Shown: positions 1-5,079 of the stretch, piece by piece
Layout of the letters: each line of letters starts with the position of its first letter
Numbering within the stretch: the first letter of the stretch is position 1
Assembly: GCA_029855985.1 (NCBI GenBank)
Contig: JAGSHR010000137.1
Span: 1-5,928, forward strand
DNA: 5,928 nucleotides
Source of the DNA: Candidatus Njordarchaeota archaeon
Lineage (GTDB): Archaea; Thermoproteota; JANJXX01; Panguiarchaeales; Panguiarchaeaceae
Reading direction: 5' to 3'
Translations under genes and position numbers: made by a program
The notes under the pieces: model-generated
What the model was told of the DNA's origin: nothing
Database searches by the model: none
The model's input: the letters and a program-made list of their open reading frames with translations, nothing else

Positions 1-60
1 ACCCTTAGAAGGGTTGCAGCCGACATATCAGATAAAATAGATGTAATCATTGAAATCTAA
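1..60 (+). CDS. C-terminal end of an unidentified protein (5' truncated by window edge)
   Basis: Frame 1 is open from the first base to a TAA stop at 58-60, giving 19 residues that end in SDKIDVIIEI. The tail is rich in Ile, Val and Asp/Glu, as in a terminal helix or strand of an ordinary soluble protein. Another frame stays open only to about position 40, so frame 1 is the best choice. I do not recognise the family from so short a piece. The gene runs in the same direction as the GTPase that follows 58 bases later, so the two could share a transcript, but the gap is long enough for a separate promoter. Confidence 0.55.
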   Translation, partial: TLRRVAADISDKIDVIIEI

Positions 61-118
61 GTTAGTGGAAACTAAGACTTAACTTACACTTAACATAACA
101 CATTAGTGAATAAGGCCT
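61..118 (+). promoter_or_regulatory. Candidate promoter and leader of the GPN GTPase gene
   Basis: This AT-rich gap contains TTAACATA-like sequence at about 90-97, some 22-29 bases before the ATG at 119, which fits a weak archaeal TATA element with a very short leader. GTGA (106-109) and AAGG (112-115) are possible partial Shine-Dalgarno matches. ACTTAAC occurs at 77-83 and again at 88-94, an 11-base period. None of these is a strong consensus match, so the call is tentative. Confidence 0.25.
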
Positions 119-910
119 ATGACGTTAATGGTTTACATTTTGGGTCCGGCCGGCTCGGGAAAATCGACTTTCACAGCCGGATTTAGAGACTGGCTGAAGT
201 CCCAAGAAGTCCCTGTTATGACATTTAATTTAGATCCAGCGGTTGAGGAACTATCATATCTTCCTGATATAGATGTAAGAGAGTATGTTTTTACAAGGAA
301 TATAATGGAAAAATACCATCTTGGACCGAACGGTGCAATAATAGCATCTATGGACATGGTATTGGAATATTTGGGTTACATGGAGAAGGAAGTCCAACAA
401 ATGGAAGAGGGCTATGTCTTAGTAGATACTCCAGGGCAAATGGAAATATTTGTTTTTCGAAAAAGCGGTGAGTTTATAGTGAAGTCGCTTTGCAGCCAAG
501 GAAGAGTTTGTGCTGTGATTTTCATGATGGACCCTCTAATCACATCTTCGCCTTCTGATCTCATTTCTCAGCTATTTATGGCTGCCTCAGTTTTTTACAG
601 GCTTAAATTTCCGTTGCTAGGTGTATTTAGTAAGATTGATTTGCTTTCTGAGGAAGAACGGATCAAAATCCAAACTTGGATAAGTAATGCATCACAGCTG
701 GAACGTGACATTGAATTCCTCGATAAAGATATTCTAAGGGATTTTTCTAGAAAAATATTTAGATCTATTATTGAATTCAAAGAATATTTCCCTATAATTT
801 TATCTTCTTCAAAAACTTTTGAGGGATACGATGAAGTATATAGATTTTTACAACAAATATATAGGGGAGGAGAAGACTTTGAGAGAACAACGAGTCTGGT
901 GGAAAAGTAG
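119..910 (+). CDS. GPN-loop GTPase (Gpn1/PAB0955-like ATP/GTP-binding protein)
   Basis: This 263-residue cytoplasmic P-loop GTPase has the archaeal family's usual length. Visible motifs in order are: Walker A GPAGSGKST at residues 9-17; the conserved NLDPAVEEL region at 37-45 and DIDVRE at 50-55; the diagnostic GPN loop at 69-71 (LGPNGAI); Walker B/G3 DTPGQME at 103-109; a G4 motif SKID at 171-174 where NKxD is usual; and a G5-like SSSK at 229-232. In known family members the GPN loop reaches across a homodimer to the partner's nucleotide. Eukaryotic relatives help assemble and import RNA polymerase II; the archaeal role is less settled. The ATG at 119 is used here, but the ATG at 128 (Met4) gives MVYILGPAGSGKS, closer to typical archaeal N-termini, and is a real alternative. 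The gene converges with the HPS-like gene, with 13 bases between the stops. Confidence 0.93.
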   Translation: MTLMVYILGPAGSGKSTFTAGFRDWLKSQEVPVMTFNLDPAVEELSYLPDIDVREYVFTRNIMEKYHLGPNGAIIASMDMVLEYLGYMEKEVQQMEEGYVLVDTPGQMEIFVFRKSGEFIVKSLCSQGRVCAVIFMMDPLITSSPSDLISQLFMAASVFYRLKFPLLGVFSKIDLLSEEERIKIQTWISNASQLERDIEFLDKDILRDFSRKIFRSIIEFKEYFPIILSSSKTFEGYDEVYRFLQQIYRGGEDFERTTSLVEK

Positions 911-923
911 AGCGCGCGTAGAT

Positions 924-1604
924 TTATGGAAAGAACTCCTTTATACGTTTTAAAGGAGCCTTCGATTGGGTTATATATCTACCCACGACAACTATGTCAA
1001 CTCCACTTTCTCTTATTTCTTGAAGGTTGTCAGGGGTTATTCCGCCAGCTATAGCAACGATTACATTAGGATAGTTGTTTTTTATGAGCCGAATAACCTG
1101 TAGAAGATCCTTTATAGAAAATTCTTCCCTAGTCTTTTCAACATCTATGGCCCTATGGAAGGAAAATATTATTCTATCTCTATACTCCTTCAGTTCTCTT
1201 ATAATTCTTTGAAAACGGTCAGCAAGCATCGAGTAGGGAACACCGATAAAATCAATCGATACCTTTTTCCCCTTTTCTACTGCTGTTAGGACTCCGCTTT
1301 TTATTGTCTCCAAGGTAGCCTGAGCCAGCACAGACGCGATGTCGGCCCCGTACGAGAATGCGAGCCTAAACTCCAGAGCTGCAACGTCCATAGTTTTTAA
1401 ATCTGCTAGTAGAGGAATATTAGGTGAGGCAAGTTTGAGAAGAGTTAAAACCTTAATTCCGTGGTATTTAATTAAAGGAGTACCAGCCTCTACTATCAGT
1501 TTACTGGGTTCAAGATTTTTCTTTTGTATTTCGTTGTTTATACTAGCTAGTATTCTGAGCGTTTTCGAAACATCTAGTAGGTCAAAAGCTATTTGGAGCT
1601 TCAT
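924..1604 (-). CDS. 3-hexulose-6-phosphate synthase-like enzyme (HUMPS/OMPDC superfamily)
   Basis: A 226-residue TIM-barrel enzyme of the orotidine-monophosphate-decarboxylase superfamily. HPS condenses formaldehyde with ribulose 5-phosphate; in archaea the reverse reaction, together with 6-phospho-3-hexuloisomerase, supplies ribulose 5-phosphate where the oxidative pentose pathway is missing. Motifs: D8 in the first strand (LQIAFDLL), VEAGTPLIK at 38-46 with E39 as a probable metal ligand, ADLKTMD at 67-73 (D68, K70, D73, the family DxKxxD motif with the TMD ending typical of HPS rather than PyrF), D118 in DFIGV, H150 in SFHRAID, and the phosphate-binding AIAGGI and VVGRYIT near 184-212. The partner isomerase is not fused or adjacent. 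The ATG lies two bases after the stop of the coiled-coil gene, so translation is probably coupled. A ketogulonate-phosphate decarboxylase-like activity cannot be excluded. Confidence 0.8.
   Translation of the reverse strand: MKLQIAFDLLDVSKTLRILASINNEIQKKNLEPSKLIVEAGTPLIKYHGIKVLTLLKLASPNIPLLADLKTMDVAALEFRLAFSYGADIASVLAQATLETIKSGVLTAVEKGKKVSIDFIGVPYSMLADRFQRIIRELKEYRDRIIFSFHRAIDVEKTREEFSIKDLLQVIRLIKNNYPNVIVAIAGGITPDNLQEIRESGVDIVVVGRYITQSKAPLKRIKEFFP
936..958. repeat. 8-bp inverted repeat at the convergent GPN GTPase/HPS 3' ends
   Basis: CTCCTTTA (936-943) pairs perfectly with TAAAGGAG (951-958) around a 7-base loop. It lies in the last codons of the HPS-like gene and starts 26 bases beyond the GTPase stop, so GTPase read-through RNA would contain it. 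No strong T-run follows, and a repeat of this size can arise by chance in a window this long. A role at transcript ends is only a suggestion. Confidence 0.3.
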
Positions 1605-1606
1605 TG

Positions 1607-2545
1607 TTACTTGCTCTTTATCATGTTAAATTCTACAAGTAGTTTAAATTCGTCAAGCGTTAGTGATTCACCTTTCTTATACTTCTCGTATGCTTCTAAC
1701 GCTTTCTTATACATTACCTTCTTTCTCTCCTCTATTATCTTAGACAGCTCCTTTGCCTTTAGCAAGATCGATATCCTCTCAAGTTCTTCTCTCAACTTCT
1801 TTTCTTCGGCAAGCAGGTTGATGAACTCTTCGTGGTACTTGTTTGCCTCTTCTCTCTTTTTATCCCTTTCGTCCCTTAAAGTCTGTATCTTTTCAATTAG
1901 TTCGTCTCTTTGAGATTTGAGTTTTTGATATTCTTCCTTAACTTTAAGGTATGTTTCAATAACGGATTTTAGCTCGTTGCTAATCTCCCCGATCTTCTCC
2001 TTTAAACCTATAATACTTCTTTTCAGATCCTCAAGTTCGGCGCGAATTTCGTTCATTCTCTTTACATTAACGTAAATACTCTCTAAACTTCGTATTTTCT
2101 TCAAGATTATTTTTTCGGCTTCTGGCGGCAGGGTGGTTGTCTGATATTGCCATTCTAGCTGCTCTATTTTTGCCCTGAGCTCTTCTTCATTAACTCTTCT
2201 CGGCCCCAAAAAGCTTCTAAGAAGCTTTAACTCTTCGCGCAGTTTTTTATATCTAGCCCTTTTTTCTCGAAGATCTTCGATCATTTTCTTTCTTTCTTCT
2301 CTCATCATTTTAATTCTATCATATAGCCCGTTTTTCTCTTCCCTTAGCTTCGTTAGATCGTCTCTAAGAGATAAGAGTTGTTCACGTAGCAGTCTTATCT
2401 CGGCAGAAAGTTTCTTTACTTCACTATTCAGTATATCCCTCTGTCTTCGAGCTTCTTGTGCTTTTTCTGAGACCTCCTCTAGTTTTTTTCTAACTTCACG
2501 TAGTTGTCGTTTAAGTGTTTCAACATCGTTTTGTTCGCTTGACAT
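1607..2545 (-). CDS. Conserved archaeal coiled-coil protein (COG1340 type)
   Basis: A 312-residue, highly charged protein, almost wholly Lys/Glu/Arg/Leu heptads. A first coiled coil covers about residues 5-110. A break at FLGPRRVNEEEL (112-123) follows, then the segment EQLEWQYQTTTLPPEAEK (128-145), which is characteristic of the uncharacterised archaeal COG1340 family. A second long coiled coil covers about 146-275. The C-terminal tail KKGESLTLDEFKLLVE (290-305) also matches the family as I know it. There is no Walker A or ABC signature and no CxxC zinc hook, so it is not SMC or Rad50. There is no signal peptide or membrane segment. Homologues are sometimes misannotated as phosphoserine phosphatase; nothing here supports that. 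A distant relation to eukaryotic Bfr1-type proteins is possible but unproven. It is the first gene of a two-gene unit with the HPS-like enzyme. A GGTGA site four bases upstream fixes the ATG at 2545. Confidence 0.88.
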   Translation of the reverse strand: MSSEQNDVETLKRQLREVRKKLEEVSEKAQEARRQRDILNSEVKKLSAEIRLLREQLLSLRDDLTKLREEKNGLYDRIKMMREERKKMIEDLREKRARYKKLREELKLLRSFLGPRRVNEEELRAKIEQLEWQYQTTTLPPEAEKIILKKIRSLESIYVNVKRMNEIRAELEDLKRSIIGLKEKIGEISNELKSVIETYLKVKEEYQKLKSQRDELIEKIQTLRDERDKKREEANKYHEEFINLLAEEKKLREELERISILLKAKELSKIIEERKKVMYKKALEAYEKYKKGESLTLDEFKLLVEFNMIKSK

Positions 2546-2549
2546 ACAT

Positions 2550-2554
2550 TCACC
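2550..2554 (-). promoter_or_regulatory. Ribosome-binding site of the coiled-coil gene
   Basis: Read on the minus strand, GGTGA ends four bases before the ATG at 2545. It matches the archaeal Shine-Dalgarno core and decides this start. An out-of-frame ATG at 2549 lies inside the spacer. Confidence 0.6.
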
Positions 2555-2603
2555 ACATTGTATGGGCTAAAGAGACACTAGCATGAGTTCAATCCAAGCA
2601 TAC

Positions 2604-2610
2604 TAATAAA
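2604..2610 (-). promoter_or_regulatory. Candidate TATA box for the coiled-coil/HPS unit
   Basis: The minus strand reads AGATTTATTAG across 2613-2603, with TTTATTA at 2610-2604 as an archaeal TATA-like core. With the usual spacing of about 25 bases, transcription would begin near 2580 and leave a leader of roughly 35 bases that includes the GGTGA site. Inferred by spacing and composition only. Confidence 0.35.
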
Positions 2611-2634
2611 TCTTAGCCTCACAAATCACTTACT

Positions 2635-2647
2635 AGACACGTTGTCT
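2635..2647. promoter_or_regulatory. 13-bp palindrome in the divergent promoter region (possible operator)
   Basis: AGACA (2635-2639) and TGTCT (2643-2647) are perfect inverted half-sites around CGT. The site lies between the candidate TATA elements of the two divergent genes, where a dimeric regulator could act on both. The half-sites are short, so chance is a real possibility. Confidence 0.25.
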
Positions 2648-2665
2648 GATCGAATAACGCTAAAC

Positions 2666-2684
2666 AATTTATGAATCTATAAGG
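2666..2684 (+). promoter_or_regulatory. Candidate TATA elements upstream of the TFE-beta operon
   Basis: Two AT-rich candidates stand ahead of the TTG at 2704: AATTTATG (2666-2673), predicting a start near 2696, and CTATAAGG (2677-2684), predicting a start near the TTG itself. Either implies a very short or absent leader. GTGGAT at 2694-2699 is a weak ribosome-binding-site match that would be usable only with the upstream element. Confidence 0.35.
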
Positions 2685-2703
2685 ATAGATATAGTGGATA
2701 AAA

Positions 2704-3126
2704 TTGCCTAAACGCTCGAGAACCGGTGTGGCACATTTGAAAGAGGGACATCCATTATACTACGAGCAGATAGAGAAAAAAATAATAGAGCTTGTACGCG
2801 AAGCTGGAGAAGAGGGAATTATACAACGAGAACTGTGGAAAATTATAGGACTTGATAGTAGGAGAGGAGTAAGAATTATTAGGAGGCTGGAACAACAAGG
2901 AATAATTTCTAGAAGCGAGATAATTTACAAAGGGCGAAAAACATACATATTACGTCCCTCTATAATGATGAAAGCAAAAACAGTTATTCCAGATTACCTT
3001 GATGATATTCCTTGCATATTTTGTCCCGATCTTCCCCGCTGTGCCAGCGGGGAACGAAGCGTAACTAGCTGTCCGCGCCTAAATGAATGGATAGAAAGAA
3101 AGAGGAGAGAATATGGTGTCGAGTAG
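2704..3126 (+). CDS. Transcription initiation factor TFE-beta (RPC34/RPC39-like winged helix with Fe-S motif)
   Basis: A 140-residue protein. The N-terminus is basic (PKRSR). Residues about 18-86 form a winged-helix domain: a first helix around EKKIIELVREAG, then QRELWKIIGLDSRRGVRIIRRLEQQGII as the helix-turn-helix, then a wing ending YILRP. The C-terminal part has four cysteines, C104, C107, C113 and C123 (CxxC-x5-C-x9-C, ending CPRLNEW), close to the 4Fe-4S site of the RNA polymerase III subunit RPC34/RPC39. Archaeal TFE-beta has this architecture and works with TFE-alpha to promote DNA melting at promoters. The TTG start at 2704 is the only start between the upstream in-frame TAG at 2692 and a GTG at 2728 (residue 9), which is the main alternative. 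It is the first gene of the plus-strand cluster and overlaps thpR by 14 bases. Confidence 0.85.
   Translation: MPKRSRTGVAHLKEGHPLYYEQIEKKIIELVREAGEEGIIQRELWKIIGLDSRRGVRIIRRLEQQGIISRSEIIYKGRKTYILRPSIMMKAKTVIPDYLDDIPCIFCPDLPRCASGERSVTSCPRLNEWIERKRREYGVE
3032..3054. repeat. Strong GC-rich hairpin inside the TFE-beta Fe-S coding region
   Basis: TTCCCCGCT (3032-3040) and AGCGGGGAA (3046-3054) are perfect complements around the loop GTGCC, giving a 9-bp stem with six G-C pairs in AT-rich surroundings. It covers codons 110-117, including the cysteine codon C113, and lies about 60 bases before the thpR start codon. Whether it acts in the mRNA is unknown. Confidence 0.5.
3102..3107 (+). promoter_or_regulatory. 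thpR: Ribosome-binding site of thpR
   Basis: GAGGAG ends five bases before the ATG at 3113 and lies inside the last codons of TFE-beta. It is the best Shine-Dalgarno match in the window and decides the thpR start over the adjacent GTG at 3116. Confidence 0.75.
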
Positions 3127-3679
3127 TCTTATACGGACTTTTATAGCCGTAAAAATTGATGATAAAGAAATTATAGATAAGATAACCAGGCTTCAAAGCG
3201 ACCTCACAAATGCGGGCCTAAAAGCAAAACTTGTTGAGCCACATAATCTCCACATTACACTAAAATTTATTGGAGAGATTCCCCCTCTAAAGGTTGAAGC
3301 AATAAAGTCTAGGCTGTCGCGTCTTTCTTTTCAAGAATTCGATCTAGAATTGCACGGCGTAGGAGGCTTTCCTACACTGAATAGAGCAAGAGTTTTATGG
3401 ATTGGTGTTTCTAAGGGGGCAGAGGAGCTTATAGAAATAAGCGAAGTGATTGAAAAGAATCTGCAGCAAGTAAGTATACCTAGATCGTCTAAACCATTTC
3501 ACCCACACCTTACAATAGCTAGGGTAAAGAGGCCTCTTAATCATAGAGTTAGAAAGATTCTAAGCACATATTCTAATACCGACTTCGGAAAAATGCGCGT
3601 AAGCAAGTTTTATTTGATGAAAAGCACGCTAACAAGTCGAGGCCCGATTTATACAGTGATATCAGAGTATAGTTTCTGA
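3113..3679 (+). CDS. thpR: RNA 2',3'-cyclic phosphodiesterase ThpR (LigT/2H phosphoesterase family)
   Basis: A 188-residue protein of normal family length. The two catalytic H-x-T-x motifs of the 2H fold are plain: HITL at residues 47-50 (context EPHNLHITLKFIGE) and HLTI at 132-135 (context PFHPHLTIARVK). The N-terminal RTFIAVKID strand and the internal ARVLWIGV segment (92-99) are also typical. The enzyme hydrolyses RNA 2',3'-cyclic phosphates to 2'-phosphates, and bacterial members ligate tRNA halves through 2'-5' bonds in vitro; it acts in the cytoplasm. Its start overlaps the TFE-beta gene by 14 bases behind a strong ribosome-binding site, and the CCA-adding enzyme begins 11 bases after its stop. 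The thpR-cca neighbourhood recurs in archaea. Confidence 0.93.
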   Translation: MVSSSLIRTFIAVKIDDKEIIDKITRLQSDLTNAGLKAKLVEPHNLHITLKFIGEIPPLKVEAIKSRLSRLSFQEFDLELHGVGGFPTLNRARVLWIGVSKGAEELIEISEVIEKNLQQVSIPRSSKPFHPHLTIARVKRPLNHRVRKILSTYSNTDFGKMRVSKFYLMKSTLTSRGPIYTVISEYSF

Positions 3680-3690
3680 AACTGGTAGCT

Positions 3691-5079
3691 ATGTCTACTC
3701 CCAAATATCCGCGGTGTTTATCACACATTCTTGATAAGATTACCCCCGATTATGCTAAGAGAAAACAAATTGCTAGTTTGGCTCTAAAAATTAAGAAAAT
3801 AGCAGTAGAAGAAGCGAGAAATTTGAATATTGATAAAAATATTGTAGAGATAAGTTATCAGGGCTCCTATGCTAAAGATACCTGGTTGCCTGATTCCCTA
3901 GATTTAGACCTCTTTATCTTATTTAAGAAATCAGTGAAAACCGATCAGCTAGCTGTCTTCTGCAAAAATCTGGCCTATGCAATAGCTCGCAGGCTTGGCT
4001 TTTCTGTAATTAGAAAATACGCTACACATCCCTACTATACTCTAATTATAGATAACGGGATCGAGGTGGATATCGTACCAGCCTATTATGCAGAGTCTTC
4101 CAGCGACGTTGTTACACCTGTGGATAGAACTCAGCTTCACACCAGGTTCGTTAAAGAAATCCTTGAAAATAATCCTCGTCTTAAGGATGAAATTAGACTT
4201 TTTAAAAAACTACTAAAATCACTGGAGATATATGGGGCTGAAATAAAAATTAAAGGTTTTTCAGGATATCTTGCAGAGGTTTTGATAATACACTACGGGT
4301 CACTGTCAAATCTTTTATTTCATGCCACCAAGTGGAGGCCTTTCAAAACTATAATAGGTAGAGGCGAGTACCGCTTTAATTCTCCCCTGGTTGTGATTGA
4401 TCCCGTTGATCCAAAAAGGAATGTTGCTGCTGCTGTAAGCCTTTCATCGATGGCGAAGCTTATCGCCTTTTCCGTTCTCTTTGGTAAATACAAGGATTTA
4501 GTGTGCTGTGTATTGGAGAGAGAAGATACTCCTCTGGAAGGAATGTTTGCTATACCGGAGTTTAGCAGAGAATATATTGCAGTTAAAATTGAGGAATATC
4601 CTAATCTAGTTGAAGAATCACTTATGGGATATTTCGATAGGATTGTCAACAAGATTATAAAGCGTGCGGGTCTTGCAGGTTTCGACATCTATAGAAGTAA
4701 AATATTGATGAACGACAACAACGTGCTCATCCTGTTGCATATGCCGTCGACGACTCTTCCCAGAACGGAATTACATGTCGGACCTAGTGTATGGAATGAA
4801 AAATCGGTGTTTTTCCTAAAGCGGTGGATTAGTGAGGGAATAGTTTATCCATACGTGTACGGCGATCGGTGGGTAGTTATCCGGAAAAGAGATAAGACCA
4901 ATATAAGAGAGGTTATAAACGAAGTCCTTAATGAAGAGAAAGATATTAAAAAATGGGCATTTGTCCAAACCATGGAAGAGTTTTCACTTCTCTCTAAGGA
5001 AAAGTTGGGTGAACTATATAGATGGATTACAGGGAAGAATGTGTTAGTGGATTGCCTGGAGACGCTGTTAGAAAAGTAA
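3691..5079 (+). CDS. cca: CCA-adding enzyme, archaeal class I tRNA nucleotidyltransferase
   Basis: A 462-residue enzyme that builds or repairs the 3' CCA of tRNA from CTP and ATP without a nucleic-acid template. The nucleotidyltransferase core is clear: GSYAKDTWL at 58-66, the metal-binding pair D71 and D73 in SLDLDLFILF, and a third carboxylate D127 in EVDIVPAY. The family-specific central domain follows with IKGFSGYLAEVLIIHYGS (187-204) and VIDPVDPKRNVAAAVS (235-250). The C-terminal tail domain includes ELHVGPSVW (360-368) and YGDRWVVI (390-397). The length is in the usual range for archaeal enzymes. The ATG at 3691 has only a weak GGT-type site upstream (3684-3686), which fits translation coupled to thpR. 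The 3' end overlaps the kinase gene by up to 58 bases. Confidence 0.96.
   Translation: MSTPKYPRCLSHILDKITPDYAKRKQIASLALKIKKIAVEEARNLNIDKNIVEISYQGSYAKDTWLPDSLDLDLFILFKKSVKTDQLAVFCKNLAYAIARRLGFSVIRKYATHPYYTLIIDNGIEVDIVPAYYAESSSDVVTPVDRTQLHTRFVKEILENNPRLKDEIRLFKKLLKSLEIYGAEIKIKGFSGYLAEVLIIHYGSLSNLLFHATKWRPFKTIIGRGEYRFNSPLVVIDPVDPKRNVAAAVSLSSMAKLIAFSVLFGKYKDLVCCVLEREDTPLEGMFAIPEFSREYIAVKIEEYPNLVEESLMGYFDRIVNKIIKRAGLAGFDIYRSKILMNDNNVLILLHMPSTTLPRTELHVGPSVWNEKSVFFLKRWISEGIVYPYVYGDRWVVIRKRDKTNIREVINEVLNEEKDIKKWAFVQTMEEFSLLSKEKLGELYRWITGKNVLVDCLETLLEK
5008..5012 (+). promoter_or_regulatory. Candidate ribosome-binding site of the kinase gene, inside cca
   Basis: GGTGA lies nine bases before the ATG at 5022, within cca codons for Gly-Glu. 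It is the main support for the longest kinase start. No comparable site precedes the GTG at 5100. Confidence 0.4.

Noticed and set aside
924..1604. The HPS-like gene as orotidine 5'-phosphate decarboxylase (PyrF)
   Set aside because: The EAGTPLIK and ADLKTMD segments are typical of HPS/KGPDC; PyrF usually reads DxKxxDI in this motif.
1339..1913. Two plus-strand reading frames (1339-1629 and 1593-1913) opposite the HPS-like and coiled-coil genes
   Set aside because: They are Ser/Leu/Phe-rich antisense shadows of strongly supported minus-strand genes, with no family motif of their own.
2368..2401. 9-bp inverted repeat GAGATAAGA/TCTTATCTC with a 16-base spacer, and an 8-bp AAAGCTTC/GAAGCTTT stem at 2210-2228
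   Set aside because: Both lie in repetitive Lys/Glu/Leu coiled-coil codons, and stems of this length with free loop size are expected by chance in about 6 kb.
1607..2545. The coiled-coil gene as an SMC or Rad50 fragment
   Set aside because: There is no Walker A, Walker B or ABC signature and no CxxC hook, and the QTTTLPPEAE and LTLDEFKLL segments fit the stand-alone COG1340 type.
2962..3000. Possible C/D-box guide RNA suggested by ATGATGA and TGATGA boxes in TFE-beta
   Set aside because: No CTGA D boxes are correctly placed, and the boxes coincide with Met-Met-Lys and Asp-Asp codons of a supported gene.
4320..4688. A 122-residue minus-strand reading frame inside cca
   Set aside because: It lies wholly opposite conserved cca codons and shows no recognisable domain.
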